This document shows, in pieces, positions 39,401-42,677 of a stretch of DNA of 64,000 bases. The stretch is from Mytilisepta virgata (Eukaryota; Mollusca; Bivalvia; Mytilida; Mytilidae): positions 97,316,513 to 97,380,512 of the forward strand of contig CM051521.1 in assembly GCA_028015205.1 (NCBI GenBank), given 5' to 3'. Both the position numbers and the translations under genes were made by a program. Under the pieces are notes generated by a model that was not told where the DNA came from, did not search any database, and worked only from the letters and a program-made list of their open reading frames with translations. Position 1 is the first letter of the stretch, and the number at the start of each line of letters is the position of its first letter.

Positions 39401-41510
39401 TTGCCGAAAGACTTTTTTTTTGCAAACCCTTCTACTAAGTCTTATTTTTGGTATGTGAGCTTATAATGAGGAGTTACAGATCAAGTTAGCTGATCAGATA
39501 ATTATTGTGAGAGTTATTGCCCTTGGAAATAGGAAATATTGTGAAAATATTAGTTTTCTGGCCCTTTTTGCAAACATTTAACCAAGTTATCTTATTTTTG
39601 GTATATTGGCTTATAATGATAAGCTACAGATCAAGTTTGAGTTTCAGGCTAATTGAGAATTATTGTGTACCCCTTGCAAACATAGATTTAGGATTTTAAA
39701 GAATCACGTCTGCGTCCGATTCTCATAGTCGAGGAGCATTTGGTGTGTTTTCTTACTGCTCAAGCTAGGGGACATTATATTGCTCAGCAATACTCTCAGT
39801 ATGCTTGTTATTTTTCATCCAATTCTTCATATTTTTTCTATCTTTTACAGTTTTTGTGATAAAGGGGGTTAAGACATCAAAAAAGCAAGGTGGCTGGACT
39901 TCTAGACTTTTGGGCTTTTTTCATCTGGTTTTTGTGGTAGGTCCAATATTTCTGTGTAACGTATATACATGTGTACATGTCCACATATTGTGATCGAATC
40001 ATGCTGCATTTAACAAAGCTCTTTATGAAACACTTGGAATAATATTTCAGAAACCAGATTTTTTATTGTGATGTATAACTGAACTTTTCTGTATTTTTAG
40101 AATTGAGTATGCAGTGGAATTCTGTGAACTCGGATGTAATGACATCGGTGGCAAACCCTCCTATAACTTCTTCTGTGATATCCCATGGATCACCTTCACC
40201 TCAAATGGAGGATGGTCCACCATCCTCTTTACATAATAACACCGATTACATGAATGGACCTGTAGATAAGTCTTTCCAGGTAAAGTTTGATTGTTAGTCT
40301 TAGATTCTTTGTATCTTTACTATTAATGGTAACAAAAAACTTGCTATACATTTGATATATATGAAAATGAAACGCATGTATGTGATAGTTTTTGAATTAT
40401 AGATTAAAAAATAATAAAAAATTCCCATTTTAGAAATCCGGTTTGACCATTATGGTTCCTTTATTATTGAAAAATGTTGTTGTACCGGTAGTATCATTTC
40501 CGCTCTTTTTACACAGTTGTCAAAATCTAGTCTGATAAACCAAATGAACAGAAATTTAATATGGGTCATCTTTAGGTCAGACAGTTTAAAGTTTGCAGTA
40601 GCCATGCCAATTAAATAACATGACTGCCATTGACAGTTTTTAAGAATTCTCAGTTGGACCAAATGCAGTGAAACAAAAGGGATAGACTAGTAGGAGTGTT
40701 AGGTGAACATTACTGCTCAGATCTTGATCTTTTAAGTATGGTAAATATGAAAAGTTTTCTTTTTCAGGGTGGGGTTGATACACAGTTTATGAAAAGTGCT
40801 GGAAACTCGATACCACAGTCTTTTAATCCTGGTCCTCTTGGTGATCATATGCCTAACATGTGGAATGCCCCAGTGAAGGGGCAGATGTCTGAACCCTCTG
40901 ATAAAGGGGTAAGACGACATCCAAATGTATCTTCCAAGGCCTAGTTTTGTAGGGTAATATCTCCAATCCAAAAATTGTACTGTGTCATTTACATGTATAA
41001 GGGTAAATAGTACCATTTTCTGTTTGAAGGAACTTGTATACAGATCTAGTTAAAACTTTTTTATGTGAGAAAAATTTTGAAAACAAATCGAGATGGACAA
41101 ATTTTTTTTAAATGAACTAGGAATAGAAATTTTATTTATGGATGATTTCATGAGTTATGTTGCCTGATTGGTAGAAAACTTGGGGCAGATACAAGGAATG
41201 TACTGATTTTGAGGTCAGTTTTATGGTTACCTAGCATGCCTATTTATTTCTATGAATGACAGGTAAAAAGTTATATCTTGATCATATAGCTACTGTTATT
41301 TCATAATTAATCCAAGTACAACTGTAACAATTTCATGGTAAAAGTCGCATAATGGGTATATTTCTATAATTGTAAACCTTTTAAATAAAAAGTAAATGAT
41401 ACCTTAAAATGTCTTGACTCACATGTGATGTATATTTGTATAAAATTTTATCATTGGTTAATTTATCTTTATAGATGTGGAATTCCTGGAGCTCTCAGAC
41501 AAGTTTGTGA
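332..41510 (+). CDS. mask: Ankyrin repeat and KH domain protein (ANKHD1/ANKRD17/mask orthologue), 3' part, 26 exons
   Basis: Spliced span of one gene. The 26 exons listed separately join in phase into 2175 codons plus a stop, and the gene enters from the left edge, so its N-terminus is missing. Numbering from the first full codon, residues about 1-205 are six ankyrin repeats, 460-560 a Gln-rich coiled coil, 552-780 a Gln/Pro-rich linker, 781-1118 ten ankyrin repeats, 1131-1200 a Lys/Glu-rich basic helix, 1415-1490 a KH domain with the GRSG loop, and the rest is a low-complexity Pro/Ser/Asn/Gln tail. Order and near-identical segments (NAPPVPSSRDTALTIAADKG, KKEEGWKEV) match human ANKHD1 and ANKRD17. 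From the family: a large scaffold that binds RNA through KH, acts as a cofactor of Yorkie/YAP in Hippo signalling and modulates JAK/STAT and innate immune signalling. The two ankyrin blocks would bind partners. Identity is very secure; function is inferred from orthology. Confidence 0.95.
642..1347 (+). mobile_element. Family A repeat, full length
   Basis: Left end TTTAGCTCACC, an imperfect hairpin around GGCCAAAGGCC closing with GTGAGCT, then CATCACTTGGCATCTGTCGT. Internal near-repeats of about 180 bp each hold ..CTATGGAAGGTCCTTTACAA.. and AAATGGCCGCC. Right end GGTGAGCGATACATGCTC, then a hairpin and CTTG (usual CTAG) before TT. Likely a non-autonomous rolling-circle element. Confidence 0.7.
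1504..1728 (+). mobile_element. Family A repeat, left part, interrupted
   Basis: Begins inside the family A hairpin (GGCCTTAAAGGCCAGGTGAG) and continues with CCATCACTTGGCATCTGTC. It stops where the next family A copy begins, so the next copy inserted into it. Confidence 0.6.
1729..2513 (+). mobile_element. Family A repeat, full length
   Basis: Left end TTTTAGCTCACCTGGCC; right end CAGGTGAGCGATACATGC, then CTC-TTGA-GAG hairpin and CTAG|TT. Contains several AAGATGGC(C/T)GCCAC segments spaced by about 170-180 bp. Short open frames inside are translations of these repeats, not genes. Confidence 0.72.
2776..2885 (+). CDS. mask: mask exon b: ankyrin repeat
   Basis: Acceptor tttacag, donor gtaagtta. 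Encodes SNVHAQTGTGDTALTYACEN followed by GHTDVAEVLLLHGAEL, one ankyrin repeat. Starts in phase 2 and ends on a codon boundary. Confidence 0.93.
2886..3220. other. Intron without recognised content
   Basis: A+T-rich intron between two ankyrin exons; nothing seen. Confidence 0.7.
3221..3308 (+). CDS. mask: mask exon c: ankyrin repeat
   Basis: Acceptor caattattag, donor gtagtata. Encodes EHESEGGRTPLMKAARAGYL and CTVQFLISKG, which matches the human protein with a few changes. Ends with 1 nt of a Gly codon. Confidence 0.93.
3309..4100. other. Intron sequence without recognised content
   Basis: Unique-looking A+T-rich intron up to the next family A copy; 4795-5160 on its other side is equally featureless. 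Confidence 0.6.
4101..4794 (+). mobile_element. Family A repeat, full length
   Basis: Left end TTTAGCTCACCTGGCCATAG with matching GGCCATGTGAGC forming a hairpin, then CATCACTTGGCGTCCAGCGT. Right end GTGAGCGATACAGGCTC, hairpin arm GAGCCT, CTAG|TT. Three internal repeats with AAATTTAACCAAA and GGAATGATGTATGGAAGG. Confidence 0.75.
5161..5288 (+). CDS. mask: mask exon d: ankyrin repeat
   Basis: Acceptor ttattaacag, donor gtgaattt. Encodes ADVNRSTSTNDHTVLSLACA, then GGHLAVVELLLAHGADPIHKLK. Phase 2 in, 0 out. Confidence 0.93.
5346..6151. mobile_element. TA-flanked inverted-repeat DNA element (MITE-like)
   Basis: Both ends carry TACTGTGGATTCATT in inverted orientation, followed by motifs around CGTGGATACCAATTTTCGTG. 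TA duplicates at each side. 806 bp, no transposase. It fills most of the intron between ankyrin exons d and e. Confidence 0.75.
6377..6514 (+). CDS. mask: mask exon e: last repeat of first ankyrin block
   Basis: Acceptor tttgttag, donor gtaataca. Encodes DGSTMIIEAAKGGHTQVVKL and then leaves the ankyrin consensus (LLEYPNR...LPEPHLNE). Both ends are in phase 0. Confidence 0.92.
6555..6825 (+). mobile_element. Family A repeat, left part
   Basis: Left end TTTAGCTCACCTGACCCAAA; GGGTCAATTGAGCT closes the hairpin. Matches the large copy at 20724 through ..GGGTAAACTGCAGTTTTTG.., then similarity fades; the right end is not found. Confidence 0.62.
6826..7340. other. Intron, degenerate repeat remnants
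   Basis: The first 100 bases still resemble the inside of family A (..GGAATGATATCTGGAAG..); the rest shows nothing recognisable. Confidence 0.4.
7341..7955 (+). mobile_element. Family C repeat with GTGAGCTCAC hairpin and CTAG end
   Basis: Left end TATACCCCCGC TTTT GCAGGGGTATA hairpin, then TTGTCCATCCGTTCATCC. Three internal direct repeats (CCGCAACTCCTCCTAAAC at 7406, 7581, 7755; spacing 175 and 174). Right end: perfect palindrome GTGAGCTCAC, 7 nt spacer, CTAG|TT. The right end is the classical Helitron layout. Confidence 0.75.
7956..8220. other. Intron without recognised content
   Basis: A+T-rich; nothing seen before the acceptor at 8220. Confidence 0.6.
8221..8311 (+). CDS. mask: mask exon f: linker
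   Basis: Acceptor aaaattgtag, donor gtaataaa. Encodes ARVPMHGLGNIVPPSDPDSA and more, aligning to the human linker segment that begins VPRVPTHTLAMVVPP. Ends with 1 nt of a Gly codon. Confidence 0.88.
8312..9251. other. Intron without recognised content
   Basis: 940 bases of A+T-rich intron. I see no repeat ends, hairpins or coding similarity. Confidence 0.6.
9252..10160 (+). CDS. mask: mask exon g: linker with Gln-rich coiled coil
   Basis: 909-nt exon, acceptor ttttttaaag, donor gtaagtct. Encodes a polar linker of 302 residues. Its recognisable core is EEQILRKQQILQELQKVEKE, which matches the human ILKELQKVERQLQ coiled coil and runs on into a short glutamine run. The remainder is Thr/Asn/Ser-rich and not conserved. 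Ends with 1 nt of a codon completed by the next exon. Confidence 0.92.
10161..10536. other. Intron without recognised content
   Basis: A+T-rich intron between the two large linker exons; nothing seen. Confidence 0.65.
10537..11334 (+). CDS. mask: mask exon h: poly-Gln region and first repeat of second ankyrin block
   Basis: 798-nt exon, acceptor tttttcag, donor gtattaag. Most of it is Gln-rich, coded by mixed CAA and CAG. It then turns Pro/Ser-rich and ends in SNHDTALTLACHGGHAELVS and LLLSKGADIEHRDKKG, the first repeat of the second ankyrin block. Confidence 0.93.
11799..12376 (+). mobile_element. Composite of family B left end, family A interior and family A right end
   Basis: Starts with a family B hairpin (TACGACCGCAATATTTTTGG, TCGTATTG) and GTCGTCATCG, then passes at about 11868 into family A interior (CAAGATGGCCACCAAAGC). 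A fragment also present in the SINE at 42088-42345 (GGGGTTTTACGCCGTTATCA) sits at 12287-12350, and the end is GAGAGCCTCTAG|TT. Formed by nesting or template switching. Confidence 0.6.
12456..13100 (+). repeat. Family B-like body with a 113-bp tandem duplication
   Basis: Repeated units around TTTTTCATCCAATTTTTATG and GATATAAGGGGCTAAAAGG. Positions 12573-12685 and 12686-12798 are almost identical direct copies. Ends near GTCGTATCATGCTGCAATTA, a right end also seen at 39990-40010. Confidence 0.65.
13165..13310 (+). CDS. mask: mask exon i: ankyrin repeats
   Basis: Acceptor tattacag, donor gtaaactg. Encodes FTPLILAATAGHVDVVEILL and the start of the next repeat, SERTKDTPLSLACSGGRFE. Phase 2 in, 0 out. 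Confidence 0.94.
13311..13740. other. Intron without recognised content
   Basis: A+T-rich; nothing seen. Confidence 0.65.
13741..13883 (+). CDS. mask: mask exon j: ankyrin repeats
   Basis: Acceptor gactttttag, donor gtaaatac. Encodes VVELLLSRGANKEHRNVSDY and TPLSLAASGGYVNIIKLLLS. Ends with 2 nt of an Arg codon. Confidence 0.94.
13884..14674. other. Intron without recognised content
   Basis: A+T-rich intron; nothing seen until the GC-richer repeat patch beginning near 14675. Confidence 0.55.
14841..14948. repeat. Foldback repeat
   Basis: Inverted arms ATGGCAGTATATGGGCCGGT and its imperfect complement ending ATACTGCCAT enclose about 55 bases (CTCAGCTACGCTTCGGTCC). The patch before it (14675-14760) has two related GGGCGG(G/A)GCT motifs. 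Probably a small palindromic element. Confidence 0.55.
15005..15110 (+). CDS. mask: mask exon k: ankyrin repeat
   Basis: Acceptor cattttag, donor gtaataat. Encodes TGSKLGISPLMLAAMNGHTA and AVKLLLDMGSDINAQ, nearly invariant between mollusc and human. Confidence 0.94.
15111..15432. other. Intron without recognised content
   Basis: Nothing recognised apart from a short ACATGTACATGTAT run near 15185. Confidence 0.5.
15433..15860 (+). mobile_element. Family E repeat
   Basis: Left hairpin TTAGTCCC..GGGACTTTA, then CCGTCCGTCCATCTGTCCGG. Two internal repeats of GATATTGA(C/T)TTGATATTTGG with AGTTACAGATCA. The right end is unclear. Related to 39069-39730. Confidence 0.6.
16285..16392 (+). CDS. mask: mask exon l: ankyrin repeat
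   Basis: Acceptor aaattgcag. The donor gttggtat is weak, but it is required by the phase and by the matching next exon. Encodes IETNRNTALTLACFQGRHEV and VSLLVDRKANIEHRAK. Confidence 0.93.
16393..16727. other. Intron without recognised content
   Basis: Short intron between ankyrin exons l and m; nothing seen. Confidence 0.65.
16728..16903 (+). CDS. mask: mask exon m: ankyrin repeats
   Basis: Acceptor taatttcag, donor gtaagttt. Encodes TGLTPLMEAASGGYVEVGRV, then LLDKGADVNAPPVPSSRDTA and LTIAADKGHYRFVELLLS. Ends with 2 nt of an Arg codon. Confidence 0.94.
16904..17643. other. Intron without recognised content
   Basis: 740 bases of A+T-rich intron; nothing recognised. Confidence 0.6.
17644..17705 (+). 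CDS. mask: mask exon n: short ankyrin exon
   Basis: 62-nt exon. Acceptor tttttttag, donor gtgagtat. Encodes SAQVDVKNKKGNSPLWLACN. Phase 1 in and out. Confidence 0.92.
17717..17891. mobile_element. Tigger/pogo-like MITE
   Basis: 175 bp. Ends CAGTTGACTCTTATTATATC and the complement of CAGTCAATTCTCGTTATCTC, flanked by TA on each side. The terminal sequence and the TA target fit the pogo/Tigger branch of Tc1-mariner. No transposase. Confidence 0.65.
18191..18720 (+). mobile_element. Family F repeat
   Basis: Left hairpin GTCTCACCTG..AAGGTGAGATA. Internal repeat CATATTTGGTCTATAGATAG also found in 43680-44240. Right end CAGGTGAGACATTAAGTG, then CTCTTG|TT, which resembles the CTAG|TT ends of the other families. 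Confidence 0.65.
18765..19486 (+). mobile_element. Family G repeat with perfect 16-bp right palindrome
   Basis: Left hairpin built on CTTCGACTTTTGTCGAA with GCGAGACA, then TCCGTCGTCGGCGGC. Three internal direct repeats of about 182 bp with TTAATAACTTTCTTAAACTA. Right end GGCGAGACACT, then the perfect palindrome GGGTTCCGCGGAACCC and TTACGAATTTT. Confidence 0.7.
19702..19898 (+). CDS. mask: mask exon o: last ankyrin repeats
   Basis: Acceptor ctttattttag, donor gtaaacat. Encodes GGHLDVVQLLVSAHADIDSQ, then AAFRKGHVKVVKWMVKHVNQ and FPSDQELSRYISTVQDK. This closes the second ankyrin block. Confidence 0.94.
19976..20150. repeat. Foldback sequence
   Basis: Imperfect inverted arms: TTATGAAATTTATC and AATTTTCATTTTTAAAC on the left, GTTTAAAAAATGAAAATTT and GATAAATTTCATAA on the right, with a short loop. 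Probably a small palindromic insertion in the intron between exons o and p. Confidence 0.5.
20479..20690 (+). CDS. mask: mask exon p: basic helix
   Basis: Acceptor tccaacag, donor gtaagatt. Encodes ELAKKCQQSMEIIVSAKDRQ and AAEANKIASILLEELDKE, followed by a Lys/Glu-rich run resembling KREKKKQKKKEKQ. A long charged helix is likely, and the basic run could act as a nuclear localisation signal (inference). Confidence 0.93.
20724..22859 (+). mobile_element. Family A repeat, expanded copy (2.1 kb)
   Basis: Left end TTTTAGCTCACCTGACCCAA with GGGTCAAGTGAGCT hairpin; right end GCAGGTGAGCGATACAGGC, hairpin, CTAG|TT. The interior is a run of about seven direct repeats. From 22200 to 22560 the phrase CCGATCACCCGGATTGTCAA recurs at 22201, 22367 and 22535 (spacing 166 and 168) with almost no change, so this part was amplified recently. 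The open frames of 60-108 codons here are these repeats translated. Confidence 0.78.
22860..23381. other. Intron without recognised content
   Basis: Nothing recognised between the family A end and the acceptor of exon q. Confidence 0.55.
23382..23788 (+). CDS. mask: mask exon q: acidic and Ser/Thr-rich linker
   Basis: Acceptor ttgtttcag, donor gttagtta. Encodes an acidic stretch (DIKDEDEKIEDIEE), then the conserved VPLEPPSATVTSTIGIALP (human VPIEPPSATTTTTIGI), then basic Lys-rich linkers. Confidence 0.92.
23789..24307. other. Intron without recognised content
   Basis: A+T-rich; nothing recognised. Confidence 0.55.
24308..25236. mobile_element. hAT-like inverted-repeat element with internal hairpin
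   Basis: Inverted ends CAGGGTTTGAA..TTCAAACCCTG, each flanked by AATAT. Subterminal GCCCACT(C/T)GGC motifs recur. Inside, 24573-24650 is a strong hairpin, followed by an acidic open stretch (DVHDENSSDVDEPTDDETYE) that could be a remnant of a coding region. The terminal CAGGG fits hAT, but an 8-bp duplication is not clear. Confidence 0.55.
25238..25778 (+). mobile_element. Family A repeat, left-truncated
   Basis: Begins inside the left hairpin (ATAGGCCATGTGAGC) at the edge of the hAT-like element. Right end CCAGGTGAGCAATACAGGC, then AAGCCTCTAG|TT. Confidence 0.68.
25852..25960 (+). CDS. mask: mask exon r: charged linker
   Basis: Acceptor ttttctcag, donor gtaagttt. Encodes GIGDLDDFGTLPDKLRISDK and EVEKLRKNVEKTKISK. 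Poorly conserved outside molluscs as far as I can recall. Supported by splice sites and by phase (2 nt in, 2 nt out). Confidence 0.87.
25961..26268. other. Intron without recognised content
   Basis: Nothing seen. Confidence 0.6.
26269..26394 (+). CDS. mask: mask exon s: pre-KH segment
   Basis: Acceptor tgtttcag, donor gtaggttt. Ends in SSPKKGQKKEEGWKEVMRK, a near match to the human SPKRGQKREEGWKEVVRR that leads into the KH domain. Confidence 0.93.
26395..27000. other. Intron without recognised content
   Basis: A+T-rich; nothing recognised. A short TATATATATA precedes the acceptor. Confidence 0.6.
27001..27150 (+). CDS. mask: mask exon t: KH domain, first part
   Basis: Acceptor tttattgtag, donor gtaagaat. 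Encodes SKRVQVSSSAISRVIGRSGC, then NINAIREVSGAHIEVEKQ and GERVITIK. The GXXG RNA-binding loop is GRSG at 27047-27058. The domain is split by the next intron. Confidence 0.95.
27151..27971. other. Intron with possible old DNA-element remnant
   Basis: Around 27378-27500, CTGTGGAGCTCCCCTAAACT and neighbouring GGTCCGGAATT resemble Tigger-like ends, but no matching right end is certain. Confidence 0.35.
27972..28333 (+). mobile_element. tRNA-derived SINE with target duplication
   Basis: The head at 27979-28052 looks like a tRNA (CCTCGGTGGTCTCATGGTAG as A box region, GGTTCAGTCCC as B box). A body and the tail GCCACTGGACGTTAAACAAC follow, ending in CATC repeats. TTAAAG flanks both sides (27966-27971, 28334-28339). 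It sits in the intron that splits the KH domain. The tail also occurs at 38615-38650. Confidence 0.75.
28428..29731 (+). CDS. mask: mask exon u: end of KH domain and low-complexity tail
   Basis: 1304-nt exon. Acceptor atattttttag, donor gtaagcta. Begins GPPEGTKQAHALIMALVSDP, the last helix of the KH domain, then DKELVELIPK as in human. The rest is Ser/Thr/Pro/Asn-rich, with short recognisable pieces such as FASVAAQGV and APGYRPSN. Open frame continues left of the acceptor only because the intron happens to be open there. Confidence 0.94.
29732..30413. other. Intron without recognised content
   Basis: Nothing recognised. Confidence 0.6.
30414..30653 (+). CDS. mask: mask exon v: Gly/Pro-rich tail
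   Basis: Acceptor tcattacag, donor gtaggaaa. Encodes GMSGAPGIVPQGMLSQQEFA and Pro-rich sequence ending RPNSAPVMGVIPK. Phase 2 in, 1 out. Confidence 0.9.
31012..31278 (+). repeat. Family H: four tandem left-end fragments with growing ATT spacers
   Basis: Each copy holds the hairpin ATGTCGCCCCG..CGGGACGACAT and ATTGTTATTCTTCCGTTTCT, then a TTATT spacer. Copies start at 31012, 31075, 31144 and 31219, so spacing is 63, 69 and 75. The copies are identical except for one base in the last. Only left ends are present. Further single copies lie at 32750 and 33828. Confidence 0.8.
31279..31392 (+). repeat. Family I: two tandem left-end fragments
   Basis: Hairpin ATGTCTCCCAAA CAAAG TTTTGGGAGACAT followed by ATTGTTTTTGTCCGGTTTCT. 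Copies start at 31279 and 31336 (57 bp apart). The second leads through a TTC run into the family I body. Confidence 0.78.
31393..31459. repeat. (TTC)n microsatellite
   Basis: About 22 uninterrupted TTC units between the family I left end and body. Confidence 0.9.
31460..32072 (+). mobile_element. Family I body, copy 1
   Basis: Starts CGTTCAATGTTGTCCGCGAC; contains AAAATGGCCGCCG and TAACCTAGGTGGGTAGGATT twice. Right end: hairpin GTGACTCGC TT GCGATCAC, 7 nt, CTAG|TT. Its right part repeats the left-end wording (TTTGGGAGACAT). Confidence 0.75.
32073..32126. repeat. (TTC)n microsatellite between copies
   Basis: TTATTC(TTC)n, then TTTCC, joining the two family I bodies. Confidence 0.85.
32127..32738 (+). 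mobile_element. Family I body, copy 2
   Basis: Near-identical to copy 1 with an offset of 667 bases; ends ACAATCATAC CTAG|TT at 32735-32738. The left-end hairpin is missing, so the pair is a head-to-tail duplication rather than two independent full insertions. Confidence 0.75.
32739..32835 (+). repeat. Family H left-end fragment and (CTTT)n
   Basis: TTATTATTATT spacer, one family H left end from 32750, then a CTTT microsatellite leading into the first family J body. Confidence 0.75.
32836..33300 (+). mobile_element. Family J body, copy 1
   Basis: Starts CCAATGATTTTTGTCCGGCT; has two internal copies of GATAGAATTGAATGAAACTT and several AAATGGCCGCCAT. Right end TTGCTCGCAA hairpin and GCAATTGCAATT, CTAG|TT at 33297-33300. 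Confidence 0.78.
33346..33819 (+). mobile_element. Family J body, copy 2
   Basis: Same structure as copy 1, preceded by (ATT)n and (CTTT)n. Ends CTAG at 33816-33819 and is followed by TTATTATT and a family H left end (33828). Confidence 0.78.
33902..34080 (+). mobile_element. Family J body, copy 3, internally deleted
   Basis: 179 bp. The deletion joins the first to the second internal repeat (reads GATGCCGTGATAGAATTGAA at the joint). Right end intact. Confidence 0.75.
34114..34587 (+). mobile_element. Family J body, copy 4
   Basis: 474 bp, near-identical to copy 2; CTAG at 34584-34587. Preceded by (CTTT)n. Confidence 0.78.
34626..35100 (+). mobile_element. Family J body, copy 5
   Basis: 475 bp, CTAG at 35097-35100. 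About 510 bases after copy 4, including spacer. Confidence 0.78.
35135..35609 (+). mobile_element. Family J body, copy 6
   Basis: 475 bp, CTAG at 35606-35609; last of the array. It runs into CTCTTGTTCGTCTATTCG, not a microsatellite. Confidence 0.78.
35653..35970 (+). repeat. Two direct repeats of 180 bp
   Basis: ACATGGTTTGTC(T/C)GGCTA and TACAGTTTTAGAACTACAGC recur at a spacing of 180. Similar in layout to the internal repeats of the hairpin families; may belong to the element that received the J array. Confidence 0.65.
36400..36428. repeat. Poly-A tract
   Basis: 29 A. Could be the tail of a retroposed sequence, but no body is recognised. Confidence 0.7.
36621..36854 (+). CDS. mask: mask exon w: Pro-rich tail, tandem acceptor
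   Basis: Acceptor ttattttcag followed at once by tag, so splicing could use 36621 or 36624; both keep phase and differ by one residue. Donor gtaaataa. Encodes DGSSPGPPVPPSSVSPLP, then DRKHLRPIGGERAQRRAPIG and NNFTDYKTAVWNLASG. The DRK..PIG..R segment matches human DRKVPPPIGTERLAR. Confidence 0.9.
37044..37385 (+). mobile_element. Family B repeat, left part
   Basis: Hairpin TATACGACCGTTACAAATTG with TGGTCGTATTA, then GGCATCGATGTTCG. Ends in GGGGCCAAAAAAGGGACACC just before the next B copy. Confidence 0.6.
37981..37995. repeat. Poly-G tract (15)
   Basis: Uninterrupted run of 15 G on the plus strand after TTTTTTTTGGGA. Confidence 0.9.
38062..38077. repeat. Poly-G tract (16)
   Basis: Second run of G within 100 bases, again after a T run. 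Downstream, 38082-38150 has two direct copies of TCAATTGCACAGTATTGC. Confidence 0.9.
38325..38652 (+). mobile_element. SINE-like sequence, tail GCCACTGGACGTTAA
   Basis: The right part (GAACTGGTTCTCGTCATGAA, GCCACTGGACGTTAAGCAAC, ATCAATCAATCA) matches the tail of the SINE at 27972-28333. The head here is different and shows no clear tRNA boxes. Confidence 0.6.
39069..39730 (+). repeat. Family E body with four internal repeats
   Basis: Starts GTAGTCCCCTCTGTCCATCC without the full hairpin. TGAG(T/C)TACAGATCAAGT recurs near 39175, 39325, 39469 and 39620, about 145-150 bp apart. Ends near CATAGTCGAGGAGCATTTGG. Confidence 0.6.
39780..40020 (+). repeat. Family B-like right part
   Basis: Contains TTTTTCATCCAATTCTTCAT and ends GATCGAATCATGCTGCATTT, the same right-end wording as 13050-13085. 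Confidence 0.5.
40101..40279 (+). CDS. mask: mask exon x: C-terminal tail
   Basis: Acceptor gtatttttag, donor gtaaagtt. Encodes LSMQWNSVNSDVMTSVANPP and a Ser/Pro/Asn-rich stretch ending GPVDKSFQ. Phase 2 in, 0 out. Confidence 0.88.
40280..40767. other. Intron without recognised content
   Basis: Nothing recognised. Confidence 0.6.
40768..40908 (+). CDS. mask: mask exon y: C-terminal tail
   Basis: Acceptor ctttttcag, donor gtaagacg. Encodes GGVDTQFMKSAGNSIPQSFN and PGPLGDHMPNMWNAPVKGQM. Both ends are in phase 0. Reading through the donor would add only a few residues before a stop. Confidence 0.88.
40909..41474. other. Intron without recognised content
   Basis: Last intron of mask; nothing recognised. 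Confidence 0.6.
41475..41510 (+). CDS. mask: mask exon z: terminal exon and stop
   Basis: Acceptor tctttatag. Encodes MWNSWSSQTSL and TGA at 41508-41510. A short Trp-containing end follows the same plan as human isoforms that end in a Trp-rich tail. The 3' UTR must begin here, but I see no AATAAA close downstream, so the transcript end is not placed. Confidence 0.82.
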   Translation: MWNSWSSQTSL

Positions 41511-41799
41511 CTGTTGTTGTTGCCGATGTATAGAAGCTGGAAGTCTTTATGTGTTTTAATGGACGATTATAAGCTTGGCGTCTTATTTTTTTTCTTGTTA
41601 ATTGTCAGACATAGCATTGCCCTTTCTCATTATAGATAAAAATGTCAGCAAGGTTGATAACCTTGTTGTAAGTTAAAAAAGTGTTTGTGTTTATCTTATA
41701 GTATAACGTATTATATCAGTTTACTTTTGGCCGGGTTGCACATAGTACAAATCCAGATTATAGTATTTTGAAAGTCGGGTGGGCAGGGAAAATAGGGTA

Positions 41800-42510
41800 C
41801 CTATTCTGTGTTATCAACTCCCCCTATAGCTTTTAACCAAGAAATTTGAAATTTTATAGAATGTTTATGGACATTTTGAAGATATGCATGAGTATTACGT
41901 CATTTGGATAATTTTTCCGTGTATGGCATATAGTAATTTCTTGCAATAATTGGGCATGGATAGTACCAATTTTGTGTAATCAATTCCTACAGCTTTCAAC
42001 CCAGATCTTTGAAACTTTTCAGAATGTTTCTTGACATTTTGAAGATATGCATGAAGGAGTATTACATCAGTTTCAGAATTTTTCCGTCTGTTTCTTTGTT
42101 TAGTTTGGGTTTTATGCCGTTTTCAGCACATTTGGCTATTTCACGGCAGCCAGTTTTTATCGGTGGAGGAAGCCGGAGAGAACCACCGACCTTCGGTAGG
42201 AAAATTGGCAATCCTTGTCAATTAAGATCGAAGTCAAACACACCCTGCCACAGGTGAGATTCAAACTGACAACCTATGTGTTGACAGACTGGTGTTCAGT
42301 AGTAGTCATGACGAACTACCTAGACAACTCAGCCACCGAGGCCCCTTTTCCGTTTTGTGGAGCATAGTAATTTCTTGCAATAATTGTGTACGAAGAGTAC
42401 CAATTTTGTGTAAACTCCTACAGCTTTTTATGTAGATCTTTGAAACTTTGCAGAATGTTTATGGACATATGGAAGACATGACAGTGTATTATGTTATTTG
42501 AAGAAAATTT
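41800..42510 (+). repeat. Three direct repeats split by a SINE
   Basis: Units of about 170 bp with AGTACCAATTTTGTGTAA and CATAGTAATTTCTTGCAATA. The third unit is separated from the second by the SINE at 42088-42345. Confidence 0.6.
42088..42345 (-). mobile_element. tRNA-derived SINE on the minus strand with 8-bp duplication
   Basis: TTTTCCGT flanks both sides (42080-42087 and 42346-42353). On the minus strand it starts GGGGCCTCGGTGGCTGAGTT, a tRNA-like head with A box TGGCTGAGTTG and a B box-like AGTTTGAATCTC. No tail shared with the other SINE. A fragment of the same body lies at 12287-12350. Confidence 0.72.
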
Positions 42511-42517
42511 TCCATAT

Positions 42518-42677
42518 TTTTAGCTCACCTGATGGCCATAGGCAATGTGAGCTTTTGTTATCACTTGGCGTCCGTCGTCTTTTCATTTTGTACAGATCAT
42601 GCAACAAAAATGGCCGCCTTGGGCAATTCTTGTTTCAGCCAGTAGAGCAATACAGGCTCAACCGTCTGAGCCTCTAG
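42518..42677 (+). mobile_element. Family A, minimal 160-bp copy
   Basis: Has both ends (TTTTTAGCTCACCTGATGGC and GAGCAATACAGGCTC, hairpin, CTAG|TT) but almost no interior. It shows which parts of family A are terminal. Confidence 0.72.
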
